Shown here piece by piece: positions 8,245 to 17,131 of a stretch of 64,000 nucleotides of DNA. The translations under genes were made by a program, and so were the position numbers. The stretch comes from JAJFHI01 sp050633705 (GTDB lineage Bacteria > Pseudomonadota > Alphaproteobacteria > Rhizobiales > Hyphomicrobiaceae), in assembly GCA_050633705.1 (NCBI GenBank), contig JBOEGZ010000006.1:1-64000 (forward strand), written 5' to 3'. Position 1 is the stretch's first letter. Each line of letters begins with the position of its first letter. The notes beneath the pieces are model-generated. The model saw nothing but the letters and a program-made list of their open reading frames with translations, did no database searches and was not told the origin of the DNA.

Positions 8245-9708
8245 TTATACCCCTAGCTTTTTCCTCAACATCTCGTTGACCGCCTTCGGATTGGCTTTCC
8301 CACCTGAACTTTTCATCACTTGACCAACAAAGAAACCAACCAACGACGGCTTGTCTTTGACCTTGGCGGCTTGCTCAGGATTTGCAGCGATAACTTCATC
8401 TACGACTTTTTCAATCGCGCCAGTATCGGTGACCTGTTTCATGCCACGTGCTTCGACGATCGCGACGGGGTCACCACCTTCCGTCCAGACAATCTCAAAG
8501 AGGTCTTTGGCGATCTTGCCCGAAATCGTATCGGCAGAAATCAAACTCACAATGCCACCAAGCTGGGCTGCAGAAACAGGACTATCTGCAATTGTCAGGC
8601 CTTGCTTGTTTAGGCGTCCAAACAATTCGTTAATGACCCAGTTGGCTGCCAGCTTTCCATCCTTACCATCAGCAACTTGCTCGAAATAATCAGCGTTTTC
8701 TTTTTCTGCAACCAACACATCTGCGTCGTATTCAGATAAGCCGAAGTCCTTTTGGAAACGCTTGCGCTTTTCATCGGGCAACTCGGGCAGATCACCTTTT
8801 AGGTTGTCGACGTAGTCCTGCGTAAATCGCAACGGCAAAAGATCAGGGTCTGGAAAATAGCGATAATCGTGGGCTTCTTCCTTCGAGCGCATCGACCGCG
8901 TTTCACCATTCTTTGGATCAAACAGGCGCGTTTCCTGCGTTATCGTGCCACCTTCTTCGATAATTTCGATTTGGCGACGTGCCTCGACTTCGATGGCCTG
9001 GCCAATAAACCGAATTGAGTTGACGTTTTTGATTTCGCAACGCGTACCAAGATCTTCGCCGGGACGACGCACAGAAACATTGACGTCAGCACGCATATTG
9101 CCCTTGTCCATATCCCCATCGCAGGTGCCGAGGTATCGCAAAATTGTGCGCATCTTGCCGACGTAAGCCTGGGCTTGCTTTGCTGATCGAAGATCTGGCT
9201 TAGACACAATCTCCATCAACGCAACGCCAGAGCGATTGAGATCGACGTAGGAATAGTCGGGATGTTGATCATGTATGGACTTGCCCGCGTCCTGCTCCAG
9301 GTGCAAGCGCTCAATGCCAATGGTCTTGTGATCCCCATCAACTGAGATCTCAATCTCACCTTCGCCAACAATCGGGTGTTGAAACTGCGAGATCTGATAC
9401 CCCTGCGGCAAATCAGGATAGAAATAGTTTTTGCGGTCGAAGCGGCTCATCAAATTGATTTCAGCGTTTAGGCCAAGGCCCGTGCGAACAGCTTGCTCCA
9501 CACACTTTGAATTGATCACTGGCAACATACCAGGCATCGCGGCATCAACCAATGACACATGGCTATTGGGCTCTCCGCCAAATTCCGTTGAGGCGCCAGA
9601 AAATAGCTTCGCGTTGGAATTGACCTGCGCGTGAACTTCAAGCCCAATTACAAGTTCCCAATCACCCGTTTCGCCCGCCATAAGATCGTTATTGGATACC
9701 TTGCCCAT
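8245..9708 (-). CDS. gatB: Asp-tRNA(Asn)/Glu-tRNA(Gln) amidotransferase subunit B
   Basis: The 487-residue GatB kinase/tRNA-binding subunit of GatCAB, which phosphorylates and then amidates Glu on tRNA-Gln or Asp on tRNA-Asn. Visible signatures are WELVIGLEVHAQV at the start, LFSGASTEFGGEPN, the tail of the catalytic cradle (RADVNVSVR, TRCEIKNVNS) and the C-terminal YqeY-like helical domain ending GKANPKAVNEMLRKKLGV. The frame extends 16 codons upstream but ATG 9708 has GAAGAGG at proper distance. It closes the gat block, separated from gatA by chorismate mutase, a membrane protein and a rhodanese. Confidence 0.97.
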   Translation of the reverse strand: MGKVSNNDLMAGETGDWELVIGLEVHAQVNSNAKLFSGASTEFGGEPNSHVSLVDAAMPGMLPVINSKCVEQAVRTGLGLNAEINLMSRFDRKNYFYPDLPQGYQISQFQHPIVGEGEIEISVDGDHKTIGIERLHLEQDAGKSIHDQHPDYSYVDLNRSGVALMEIVSKPDLRSAKQAQAYVGKMRTILRYLGTCDGDMDKGNMRADVNVSVRRPGEDLGTRCEIKNVNSIRFIGQAIEVEARRQIEIIEEGGTITQETRLFDPKNGETRSMRSKEEAHDYRYFPDPDLLPLRFTQDYVDNLKGDLPELPDEKRKRFQKDFGLSEYDADVLVAEKENADYFEQVADGKDGKLAANWVINELFGRLNKQGLTIADSPVSAAQLGGIVSLISADTISGKIAKDLFEIVWTEGGDPVAIVEARGMKQVTDTGAIEKVVDEVIAANPEQAAKVKDKPSLVGFFVGQVMKSSGGKANPKAVNEMLRKKLGV

Positions 9709-9824
9709 GCCTAACCTCTTCTCGTCGCCACAGTTGTGTTGTGGCCTTGTCTTCAATTTCGTCGCAACCTCGATCCCACACCGCTCGAAAATTTGTCGGC
9801 GTTTTGCGTCGATCTATTACAACG

Positions 9825-10346
9825 TTATTCCTGTGCAACTGGCGTCGCGACATGTGGTGGTGCCACATTTTTCCCGGTCCACTTACGGGTGGGCAGGTTG
9901 GACTTCAACCATCCCTCACCGTATTTTCCACCAAGCATTCCTGCCGCAACATTTATCGGCTGCGTAAATCCGTTTTGACGCAACACATCCTGCAAATAGC
10001 CTGTGCGCACGCCTCCAGCACAAATGACAGCAAGTGGTTTGGATTTATCGCCACCGACGGCCGTCTCAAGTTCTGAAACAAACTTGGCTTCATCCTGATG
10101 CATCGAAATCGCAAAACCACTGGCTGGAAGGCCGGTTTTGCGCCACTCACCTGGATAGCGCACGTCAACCAACGTAATCTCGCCAGCACGTGCCTTTTCA
10201 TGTGCCATGGCAACGCTCATAATCTGACCTTCTGGCTCGCGTGAGCCAAAAACATCAATATTGAAATAACTCCAAAACCCCACGCCTAGAAGCAAGAATA
10301 AAAGCCCGCTGGCGAGAAGACTGCGTCGATTAAACTTCGTCGTCAT
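9825..10346 (-). CDS. Membrane-anchored rhodanese-domain protein
   Basis: A 173-residue protein. Residues ~5-27 form an uncleaved hydrophobic anchor (SLLASGLLFLLLGVGFW) after a basic start, placing the rest in the periplasm. The rhodanese domain runs from ~42 to 150: ITLVDVRYPGEW, then the active-site loop VICAGGVRTGYL with the catalytic Cys, and NVAAGMLGG. It may transfer sulfane sulfur or act as a redox protein. GGAGG lies 7 nt before ATG 10346. Same strand as and 50 nt downstream of the membrane-protein gene; 116 nt before gatB. Confidence 0.88.
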   Translation of the reverse strand: MTTKFNRRSLLASGLLFLLLGVGFWSYFNIDVFGSREPEGQIMSVAMAHEKARAGEITLVDVRYPGEWRKTGLPASGFAISMHQDEAKFVSELETAVGGDKSKPLAVICAGGVRTGYLQDVLRQNGFTQPINVAAGMLGGKYGEGWLKSNLPTRKWTGKNVAPPHVATPVAQE

Positions 10347-10395
10347 AACGGTGCCTCCATTCTTCAAGTATGCAAATCACATGCTCGCAGAATAT

Positions 10396-10761
10396 TCACT
10401 TTTGCGTTTTTCGCCGCGCAACCCCATAACCAATTACTGCACTTAACATACCAATAAAGACACCAATTAAGAACACGCCTGTTGCACCACCAATGCCCTT
10501 GGTCGGGAGAATTCCAAAAAAGGTTGCTAACCACACGACACCAAAGCCAACAAGACCGGCTGCAAAGCCTGCAATCAGAACTTTCTGCGGCTGATCTGCT
10601 TTCATGCCCATGATAAAACCAACAATCCAAAACACTGGGTTCAACAGTGCAATCTTCACAATTGACATGGGATCAAATGGGCGCAACGCAAGGCCTGTTT
10701 GCATTGCATCGTTCGCTTGAACCAAAACGGCAGCCAATTGGCTTATAGCAACTTCCAACAT
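10396..10761 (-). CDS. Conserved small membrane protein, function unknown
   Basis: A 121-residue protein with three hydrophobic segments (ALLNPVFWIVGFIMG; VLIAGFAAGLVGFGVVWLATFFGIL; GVFLIGVFIGMLSAVIGYGV) and a basic C-terminal tail. No known domain is recognised. Its ATG overlaps the TAA stop of the chorismate mutase gene by one base (TAATG), so the two are very likely translationally coupled. It is probably an inner-membrane protein; the neighbours give no strong hint of its role. Confidence 0.75.
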   Translation of the reverse strand: MLEVAISQLAAVLVQANDAMQTGLALRPFDPMSIVKIALLNPVFWIVGFIMGMKADQPQKVLIAGFAAGLVGFGVVWLATFFGILPTKGIGGATGVFLIGVFIGMLSAVIGYGVARRKTQK

Positions 10762-11111
10762 TAACAGCTGTCACCCTTCGATGTTGAGCCTTGTGCCTCG
10801 GGCTTACGCAAGTGCTCTTCTTCGTATTGAATGAACCAACCAATCATTTGACGCCATAACGCCTCGGTCAGAGCCGGTGGCACATTCTGCTCTTCTGCGT
10901 GGGCGCGTACACGTTCAATAACTTGCTGGATGCGCCAGGGCACGGTTGCTTCTGCAGGATTATTTTTAAGTTGCCAAGCTCGGTCGACATATTGAAGGCG
11001 CTCGGCAATGAGGGCGACGAGGTCTTTGTCCAGCCGATCGATCTCTGCACGTACTTCGTCCATGTTTTGGCATTCTTGCGCAGGTTTTGAATGCGACGGC
11101 TGTTGGCCCAT
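10761..11111 (-). CDS. AroQ-class chorismate mutase
   Basis: A 116-residue all-helical protein of the AroQ fold. It has VRAEIDRLDKDLVALIAERL (helix 1 with Arg and Asp), VDRAWQLK (active-site Lys), VERVRAHAEE and LTEALWRQMIGWFIQYEEEHL. It should turn chorismate into prephenate for Phe/Tyr synthesis. PchB-type isochorismate-pyruvate lyases share the fold, but nothing here points to siderophore synthesis. It lies 45 nt downstream of gatA and is coupled to the next gene by TAATG. Confidence 0.87.
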   Translation of the reverse strand: MGQQPSHSKPAQECQNMDEVRAEIDRLDKDLVALIAERLQYVDRAWQLKNNPAEATVPWRIQQVIERVRAHAEEQNVPPALTEALWRQMIGWFIQYEEEHLRKPEAQGSTSKGDSC

Positions 11112-11156
11112 AACTTGTCTCCCAAACTTCCAATCACGAAAATTCTGGCGATTGCC

Positions 11157-12653
11157 TTACGATAACCACCACGCATCCGGAGCCGCGAAGCGTCCGGCAG
11201 AATCTTCGATCACTTGACCGGCGGCCAGAAGAGTTTGCTCATCAAATGGCTTGGCGATCAATTGCAATCCCAACGGTGTGCCTTCTGATGATAACCCACC
11301 TGGCACCGAAATTCCCGGTAACCCGGCCATATTCGCTGTGACCGTCATGATGTCTTCAAGATACATCTCGATCGGGTCGCCAGATTTTTCGCCAGCGGCG
11401 AAGGCCGGAGATGGCGTTGTTGGTGTCAGAACCAAATCAACGTCTTTCCATGCCGTTTCAAAATCGCGACGGATCAACGTTCGTACCTGCTGGGCCTTAA
11501 GGTAGTAGGCATCATAGTATCCAGCAGATAGAACATAGGTGCCGATCAAAATACGCCGCTTAACTTCCGCGCCAAAACCAGCACCGCGCGTTTCTTCATA
11601 TGTCTCAGTAATATCGCCACCAACAACCCGGGCGCCATAGCGAATTCCATCGTAGCGCGCGAGATTCGACGACGCCTCAGCAGGTGCCACAATATAATAG
11701 GCAGGCAGCGCGTATTTGGTATGAGGTAGCGAGATTTCGCTCACCGTCGCACCGGCCTCGGCAAGCCACTTTGCAGCCTTATCCCAAAGTTCGCCCGTCT
11801 CAGCCGCAAGACCATCGAGGCGGTATTCCTTCGGGATACCAATCCGCAACCCCTTCACGCCCTTGCCAACAAAAGCCTCGTAGTCTGGCACTGGTTGATC
11901 AACGCTGGTGGAATCTTTTGGGTCATGCCCTGCCATAACACCCAACATCATGGCTGCATCACGAACCGTTTGCGTAATTGGCCCGGCCTGATCAAGCGAC
12001 GATGCAAATGCCACCGTTCCCCAGCGCGAACAACGCCCATAGGTCGGCTTCAGACCAACCGTGCCCGTCAACGCAGCCGGCTGGCGGATCGAACCTCCAG
12101 TATCAGTTGCAGTTGCCGCCAAACATAAGCCTCCAGCAACGGCTGCAGATGACCCACCAGACGATCCGCCCGGCACCAATTTGTCATCTAATCGCTTGCC
12201 ATCATTACCAAGACGGCGCCATGGATTAACGACGGGACCGAACGCACTGGTCTCATTAGATGAGCCCATCGCAAATTCATCATTGTTGAGCTTACCGAGC
12301 ATGACAGCACCGGCATCAAACAAATTTTTTGTGATGGTCGATTCATATGTCGGCGTAAAGTCGTCGAGAATTTTTGAACACGCGGTCGTGCGAACACCTT
12401 TGGTGCAAAACAAATCCTTAACACCGATCGGCAAACCTTCGAGCGTTCCGGCATCTCCAGCGCTGAGTTTTTCATCTGCCACTTTGGCTTGCGAACGTGC
12501 AATGTCACCCGTTTGAAGAACATAAGCGTTCAGCGCGGCATTACCCCATTCAATCTTGTCTAAAAACGCCTCGGTTAACTCGACAGCGGAGAATTCTTTC
12601 TTCTGCAATCCATCTCGCGCTTCAGCCAGTGTTAGCTTTGTCAATTCGCTCAA
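11157..12653 (-). CDS. gatA: Asp-tRNA(Asn)/Glu-tRNA(Gln) amidotransferase subunit A
   Basis: The 498-residue amidase subunit of GatCAB; it releases ammonia from glutamine for transamidation. Amidase signature residues are present: the catalytic Lys in GLPIGVKDLFCTKG, the Ser-rich loop GGSSGGSSAAVAGG with the cis-Ser, and the nucleophile region TDTGGSIRQPAA. The true start is most likely a TTG at 12653 (giving MSELTKLTLAEARDGL, the family's usual beginning) with AAGGA 8 nt upstream. That TTG lies one base after the TGA stop of the exported-protein gene, implying coupling. A 24-codon extension to 12725 lies inside that upstream gene and is not real. Confidence 0.96.
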   Translation of the reverse strand: MSELTKLTLAEARDGLQKKEFSAVELTEAFLDKIEWGNAALNAYVLQTGDIARSQAKVADEKLSAGDAGTLEGLPIGVKDLFCTKGVRTTACSKILDDFTPTYESTITKNLFDAGAVMLGKLNNDEFAMGSSNETSAFGPVVNPWRRLGNDGKRLDDKLVPGGSSGGSSAAVAGGLCLAATATDTGGSIRQPAALTGTVGLKPTYGRCSRWGTVAFASSLDQAGPITQTVRDAAMMLGVMAGHDPKDSTSVDQPVPDYEAFVGKGVKGLRIGIPKEYRLDGLAAETGELWDKAAKWLAEAGATVSEISLPHTKYALPAYYIVAPAEASSNLARYDGIRYGARVVGGDITETYEETRGAGFGAEVKRRILIGTYVLSAGYYDAYYLKAQQVRTLIRRDFETAWKDVDLVLTPTTPSPAFAAGEKSGDPIEMYLEDIMTVTANMAGLPGISVPGGLSSEGTPLGLQLIAKPFDEQTLLAAGQVIEDSAGRFAAPDAWWLS

Positions 12654-12654
12654 G

Positions 12655-13074
12655 TCACTTGTCCTTCTTTTTATCGCATAAATGGAACGTCTCTGGCTCT
12701 TGTTGGCCAATCGACGAAACATCAAACGTTCCCGTTTCCGGATCTCGTGCGAAACTAAACATCTGCGGACCTGCGGTGTTCCCCTCAGAGCAATACATCA
12801 GCGCCTGCCAAATCATGCCAGGTTGATGTTGCCAAACTTTCGTAAATTCGCAGGCCCCTTCCCAACCATGAAAGCCATCGGCGTCCAAAGTATCTGGCAC
12901 AGTTTCGATGCTGCGTGGTGTGCCCGCCTGCAGCTTGTTGTACATTTTGCAACCCTTCGCTGAGGCAAAAGTGCCAACCAAAAAGTCTGCTTTGACTTGC
13001 GCCAAAGCAATGGATGCATGCGCCGTCATAAACACAAACAAGACAGCGCCAAACACGCGACTAAGTGAGGTCAT
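12655..13074 (-). CDS. Exported Cys-containing protein between gatC and gatA
   Basis: A 139-residue protein with a signal peptide (RVFGAVLFVFMTAHASIALAQ, cleavage after ALA). The mature part of ~114 residues holds four Cys (GCKMYNKL, GACEFTKV, MYCSEG, HLCDKK), suggesting two disulfides, and the phrase ADGFHGWEGACEF. I recall similar unnamed proteins in Hyphomicrobiales but know no function. The ATG at 13074 is 4 nt after the gatC stop, and the TGA is one base before the gatA TTG, so a periplasmic protein gene is embedded tightly in a tRNA-amidotransferase operon. The frame extends upstream through gatC, which is a shadow. Confidence 0.8.
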   Translation of the reverse strand: MTSLSRVFGAVLFVFMTAHASIALAQVKADFLVGTFASAKGCKMYNKLQAGTPRSIETVPDTLDADGFHGWEGACEFTKVWQHQPGMIWQALMYCSEGNTAGPQMFSFARDPETGTFDVSSIGQQEPETFHLCDKKKDK

Positions 13075-13078
13075 CGCC

Positions 13079-13366
13079 TTACTCCACAACCTTCGGCACA
13101 ACAAAGAAGTGATCTTCACTCTTTGGCGCGTTGACCACGATCTGATCTGCAATCTCGCCGTCATTAACAACGTCTTCACGCTGTTTAAGATCAATAGGTA
13201 CGACGCTGGTCATTGGCTCGACATTTGATGTATCGACCTCATTGAGCATCTCAACCCAATCGAGAATGCCCGAAAGCTCTTTTTCCAGCCCGGCCACTTC
13301 GCTTTCGGCAATCTTTATCCGCGCAAGCCGTGCGATGCGCCGCACGGTGGTGTCATCGACGTGCAT
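13079..13366 (-). CDS. gatC: Asp-tRNA(Asn)/Glu-tRNA(Gln) amidotransferase subunit C
   Basis: A 95-residue helical GatC, which clamps GatA to GatB. Signatures: DDTTVRRIARLARIKI at the N terminus, ELSGILDWVEMLNEVDT and the extended segment VEPMTSVVPIDLKQREDVV, ending with the FFVVPKVVE tail typical of the family. It is the first gene of the minus-strand gat block, so the promoter should lie in 13367-13579, the spacer shared with ruvX. Confidence 0.97.
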   Translation of the reverse strand: MHVDDTTVRRIARLARIKIAESEVAGLEKELSGILDWVEMLNEVDTSNVEPMTSVVPIDLKQREDVVNDGEIADQIVVNAPKSEDHFFVVPKVVE

Positions 13367-13579
13367 GACTGTCCGCCCTCAAATTCAATGGAAATCTATA
13401 TGAGGGCATGTCTTAACCGCCCACAATGGACCACGCAACCGATCATACGGGTGGATCGGTTGGCCATTGGCCGCGGCCTTGAAGAATGCTAGGCCCACGT
13501 GAGGCAAATCGAAACAAGTCCGGCGCCAATTCCAACAAATTGGATGCGGATTGTCCTAATTTCGCAATGGAAAACTCCA

Positions 13580-14098
13580 ATGGCCCCGACGGACCCAACA
13601 GACCCGACAAATACGAATCTTCCAAGGCCTTATCCATTCGAAGACGTTGAGCCGTTCATTGCCGCGATTGCCAACACTGGGCGCATTATTGGAATTGACC
13701 CTGGCACAAAGACATTCGGCCTGGCGTTATCGGACCTTAGTCGGATGATTGCTTCTCCTCTGGAAGTCATCAGGCGAACGAAATTCGCAACTGATTCTGA
13801 ACGCTTACTCAAATTGATCCGCGAGCACGAAATTGTTGGCATCGTTGTCGGGCTGCCCAGTAATCTCGATGGGACGGAGGGGCCGCGGGCTCAATCGGTT
13901 CGCGCCTTCGTAAAAAATCTCCAGAAGCTGACACCTCTGCCAATTCTATTATGGGATGAACGCCTATCGACTGTTGCGGCTGAACGCGCGCTACTCAACG
14001 CCGATACCAGCCGCAAAAAGCGCGCTGAAGTCATCGACAAAGTCGCGGCAACCGTCATTCTTCAAGGTGCCATGGACAGGATGCGCAACAGCCGCTGA
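13580..14098 (+). CDS. ruvX: RuvX/YqgF family Holliday junction resolvase
   Basis: A ~172-residue RNase H-like nuclease of the YqgF family, implicated in 16S rRNA 5'-end maturation and proposed as a Holliday junction resolvase. The core has IIGIDPGTKTFGLALSD (first catalytic Asp), IVVGLPSNLDGTEGPRAQSVRAF, LLWDERLSTVAAE (second acidic site) and a final Asp in EVIDKVAATVILQ. The start is uncertain: the frame opens at 13499, with ATGs at 13544 and 13580. The family core begins near residue 35 of the shorter form, so I chose 13580, though its ribosome site is weak. Confidence 0.9.
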   Translation: MAPTDPTDPTNTNLPRPYPFEDVEPFIAAIANTGRIIGIDPGTKTFGLALSDLSRMIASPLEVIRRTKFATDSERLLKLIREHEIVGIVVGLPSNLDGTEGPRAQSVRAFVKNLQKLTPLPILLWDERLSTVAAERALLNADTSRKKRAEVIDKVAATVILQGAMDRMRNSR

Positions 14099-14135
14099 AA
14101 ATTCTGAAAGACCATTGTTCAACGACTTTGAACAC

Positions 14136-15164
14136 CTAATGTTGTTCGCGGTGCGTTTGGCGAAATTCACGTGGTGACATACCAAACCATCGTTTTGCAG
14201 CCCGGGTAAACGCACTTGGTTCGCCATATCCAAGCTGAAGTGAAATATCAGAAACTTGCCGATTGGTATCGACCAGCAGATAACGCGCCATATCTTGCCG
14301 CGTGCTGTTCAACACCTTTTCAAAAGTCGTTCCAGCTTGAGCAAGACGCCATTGGAGCCTGCGTGGTGTTTGTCCAAGGGCTGCCGAAATGTATTCCAGT
14401 GACGCCCGGCCACTTGCCAGATGCAATAATATTTCACGTCCCGTCGCATCGATAATGCTTGGTTTTTCTTCTGCAATCTCCTTTACCTGGCGTTTGGCCA
14501 GATCCAGAAACACGGCCAACATCACAGGATCTGCACTTGGCATTGGCGTTGCCAACGCATTCGCATCAACGGAGATGGCGTTTCGCGATTGCTCAAACCG
14601 AATACGCGGCCCAAATACCTCATGCAATGCCGTTTCATCACAATCAGGGGACCGGTGGTCAAACTCGACGGCGAGCGGACGCCAATCCTCGCCCAGCGCC
14701 ATCTTTAGCAACCGGGTGATCATCGCGGCACCGTACATGTTGTACTGGATCCGCGACTTCGCGACATTGTCAGGGTAAATCCATGAAAGTTTGCCAACGC
14801 CATGCTCGACGATGAAATCGGTTTTCATTTGCGTGATAAAAACCGACGTAAACCTGACCAACAGCCTTAGAGCCTCTCCAGCCGTCGGAGCGCGCAGTGC
14901 CAATTGGCTTAGCAATCCAGCCCCCCCAAGGCGCATTTCCTTTGAGATATTGATCCCAAAACAAGGGTCATTGAGTTCTTTTGCGGCCCCGTCGAAAAGT
15001 GTGAATACCGAATCCAGCGGTACACTGCTGAGAGGGTCTTCAATGACCGCTTCGCTCAGGTCTGCTGCGACCAACAGGTCTACAAAATCAACGGGACGCC
15101 CGATGAGAGCCTCTCGCAGAAATATGACGGTTGACGCCCTATTTTTAGAAATCGGCTTAACCAT
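14136..15164 (-). CDS. AraC-family transcriptional regulator
   Basis: A 342-residue DNA-binding regulator. The N-terminal ~200 residues match the 'arabinose-binding-like' domain of OruR/ArgR-type AraC members (LVAADLSEAVIEDP, LGGAGLLSQLALRAPTAGEALRLL). The C-terminal ~100 residues have two helix-turn-helices, with GRASLEYISAALGQTPRRLQWRLAQAG first and VSDISLQLGYGEPSAFTRAAKRWFGMSPREFR second, the classic AraC signature. The ligand and targets are unknown. It is divergent from the MarR gene across a 230-bp spacer, so it may control either neighbour. Confidence 0.93.
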   Translation of the reverse strand: MVKPISKNRASTVIFLREALIGRPVDFVDLLVAADLSEAVIEDPLSSVPLDSVFTLFDGAAKELNDPCFGINISKEMRLGGAGLLSQLALRAPTAGEALRLLVRFTSVFITQMKTDFIVEHGVGKLSWIYPDNVAKSRIQYNMYGAAMITRLLKMALGEDWRPLAVEFDHRSPDCDETALHEVFGPRIRFEQSRNAISVDANALATPMPSADPVMLAVFLDLAKRQVKEIAEEKPSIIDATGREILLHLASGRASLEYISAALGQTPRRLQWRLAQAGTTFEKVLNSTRQDMARYLLVDTNRQVSDISLQLGYGEPSAFTRAAKRWFGMSPREFRQTHREQH

Positions 15165-15394
15165 TTGAAAAAACTCAAATTCTAGCCCTTTTCAGAACTA
15201 TTCAAAACAGAAATCTATTAAGAATTCGAGTAACAGAGACACGACATGGAACAACAGCATCTCTCTAGAATGGTCATCAACTGTCGACTTTTTTGAGGCT
15301 TCGGTCAAGACCGTCCGCATCAGGAAAGTTATAAGCATTGCAACAATTCCGTTCCTGCGGGACAATTTTTTGAATTTTCACCAATGAGGTGCGT

Positions 15395-15874
15395 ATGCTT
15401 ACGAAAACAGAAGAGGCTGACATTAAGCACGACAACACGCCTTTGCATTTGCTCCATCGAGCTGGTCAGTGTGCTGATGAATTATTTGCAAAAAATATTG
15501 GCGACGGTGACGTGACACCGCGCCAATACGAAGTCCTCAAAGCGATCGATCAAAGCGATGAACCAAGCCAAACCCAATTGGTTGCCAAAACGGGCATCGA
15601 TCGCTCAACACTAGCAGATATCGTTCGTCGCTTGGTGCAACGCGGCCTTGTTCAACGTCAAAGAACGCGACGCGATGCAAGAACCTATGCTGTCCGTCTC
15701 AGTGACCAAGGTGTTGTTGCACTCAACAATACGAAACCGTCTGTTGACGCGACCAACACCGCGATCTTAGCGGCTGTGCCAGATGCCGATCGCGAGGTTT
15801 TCTTGAATTCATTGAACCGGATCGTCGAAACGCTTGAAGCTCGCACTGAGACAAAGCCAAAAAGCAAAGGCTAA
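15395..15874 (+). CDS. MarR-family transcriptional regulator
   Basis: A 159-residue winged-helix regulator. After a polar N terminus come a dimerisation helix (LHLLHRAGQCADELFAKNI), DVTPRQYEVLKAI, the recognition region QTQLVAKTGIDRSTLADIVRRLVQRGLVQRQ and the wing RDARTYAVRLSDQG. MarR proteins usually repress efflux, stress or catabolic genes and release DNA on binding small molecules. The ATG at 15395 has GAGG 5 nt upstream; a GTG two codons earlier is the alternative. Divergent from the AraC-type gene. Confidence 0.93.
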   Translation: MLTKTEEADIKHDNTPLHLLHRAGQCADELFAKNIGDGDVTPRQYEVLKAIDQSDEPSQTQLVAKTGIDRSTLADIVRRLVQRGLVQRQRTRRDARTYAVRLSDQGVVALNNTKPSVDATNTAILAAVPDADREVFLNSLNRIVETLEARTETKPKSKG

Positions 15875-15885
15875 AAACTGACCAT

Positions 15886-15924
15886 AATCAGGCTGAACCG
15901 ACTTACCATCAGTCCAGCCTGATT
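15886..15924. repeat. Inverted repeat downstream of the MarR gene
   Basis: Two perfect 10-bp arms (AATCAGGCTG at 15886-15895 and CAGCCTGATT at 15915-15924) around a 19-nt loop, starting 11 nt after the MarR stop. There is no T-run after it, so it is either a weak or factor-assisted terminator or an operator in front of pyrB. Confidence 0.5.
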
Positions 15925-16161
15925 GCAGATGCTGCTGATTTGCAAGCCTGGTCTGCAAGCAGAAAATTACATTTTACGTGCTTTCGACGCCGAAAAGACC
16001 TGCGATCGATGTCCCCTCGAAACACACGGTCCAAATTGGGATCGGTGTTGGAGATTGTTAACCGCGACATCACAAGACACTTCAAGTTCCAAAGATAATG
16101 TCGGCCTGGCCGATTTCGAGGCTTGCGGCACGCGCGGACTCTGCCTATACGTTTGACTTTA

Positions 16162-17121
16162 ATGGCAATTGATAGATCGACATCATCTTTGACGTCCTTT
16201 CCCCACCGCGACCTTCTGTCATGTGAAGGGCTCACCGCGCCGGAAGCTCTATACATTTTAGATCTTGCAAACAACATCGCTGATCGAAATCGCCAAGTTG
16301 ACAAGAAGACTGACACACTCGGCACCCGAACACTTATCAATCTGTTTTTCGAAGCCTCGACCCGAACGCAAGCTTCGTTCGAAATGGCGGCAAAACGGCT
16401 GGGCGCCGATGTCTTAAACATGAATGTGTCAACTTCATCGGTGCAAAAAGGTGAGACGTTGATCGACACGGCAATTACGCTGAATGCGATGCGCCCCGAC
16501 ATGATCGTCGTCCGCCACCATGCCGCCGGCGCTGTTGAGTTGTTGTCCCAGAAAGTCGATTGCTCTGTCATCAACGCTGGCGACGGCACCCATCAGCACC
16601 CCACCCAAGCTTTGCTGGATGCGCTAACGATCCGGCGCGCCAAAGGCCGCGTGGACGGCTTGACCGTGGCGATTTGCGGCGACGTACTTCATTCACGTGT
16701 CGCACGCTCGAACATCATGTTACTCAATACTCTTGGTGCGAATGTGCGCATCGTCGCGCCATCTACCCTTCTGCCATCTCAGCCCGAGAGGTTGGGCGCG
16801 GAAGTCTTCACCAAGATGTCTGACGGTATCGGCGATGCCGATGTCATAATGATGCTAAGACTACAGCGCGAACGCATGTCAGGGTCTTACGTTCCTTCAA
16901 CACGCGAATACTTTCATTTCTTTGGTCTTGACCAGGATAAGCTGCGCTTTGCCAAACCAGACGCATTAATTATGCACCCTGGACCGATGAACCGGGGTGT
17001 TGAAATCGCTTCGACCGTCGCAGACCACTCGCGAAGCGTCATCCGTGAGCAAGTGGAAATGGGCGTTGCCGTCCGCATGGCCGTTCTCGAGGCTCTCGCA
17101 CAAAACCTACCGAACGCATGA
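16162..17121 (+). CDS. pyrB: Aspartate carbamoyltransferase catalytic subunit
   Basis: A ~319-residue ATCase that joins carbamoyl phosphate and aspartate, the first committed step of pyrimidine synthesis. The carbamoyl-phosphate loop FFEASTRTQASFE, the neighbour-subunit loop SVQKGETLIDT (Lys), HPTQALLDAL, and PGPMNRGVEI near the C terminus are all present. No regulatory PyrI gene is adjacent; instead a dihydroorotase-like protein follows 10 nt downstream, the arrangement of the Pseudomonas-type ATCase/pseudo-DHOase complex. The frame opens at TTG 16123, but ATG 16162 (MAIDRSTSS) gives the usual length; no clear ribosome site separates them. Confidence 0.96.
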   Translation: MAIDRSTSSLTSFPHRDLLSCEGLTAPEALYILDLANNIADRNRQVDKKTDTLGTRTLINLFFEASTRTQASFEMAAKRLGADVLNMNVSTSSVQKGETLIDTAITLNAMRPDMIVVRHHAAGAVELLSQKVDCSVINAGDGTHQHPTQALLDALTIRRAKGRVDGLTVAICGDVLHSRVARSNIMLLNTLGANVRIVAPSTLLPSQPERLGAEVFTKMSDGIGDADVIMMLRLQRERMSGSYVPSTREYFHFFGLDQDKLRFAKPDALIMHPGPMNRGVEIASTVADHSRSVIREQVEMGVAVRMAVLEALAQNLPNA

Positions 17122-17131
17122 GTAACAGCCA

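Noticed and set aside
15909..16589. 226-residue minus-strand frame over the pyrB start region
   Set aside because: It lies antisense to pyrB, has no ribosome site and no domain, and its composition is that of a shadow.
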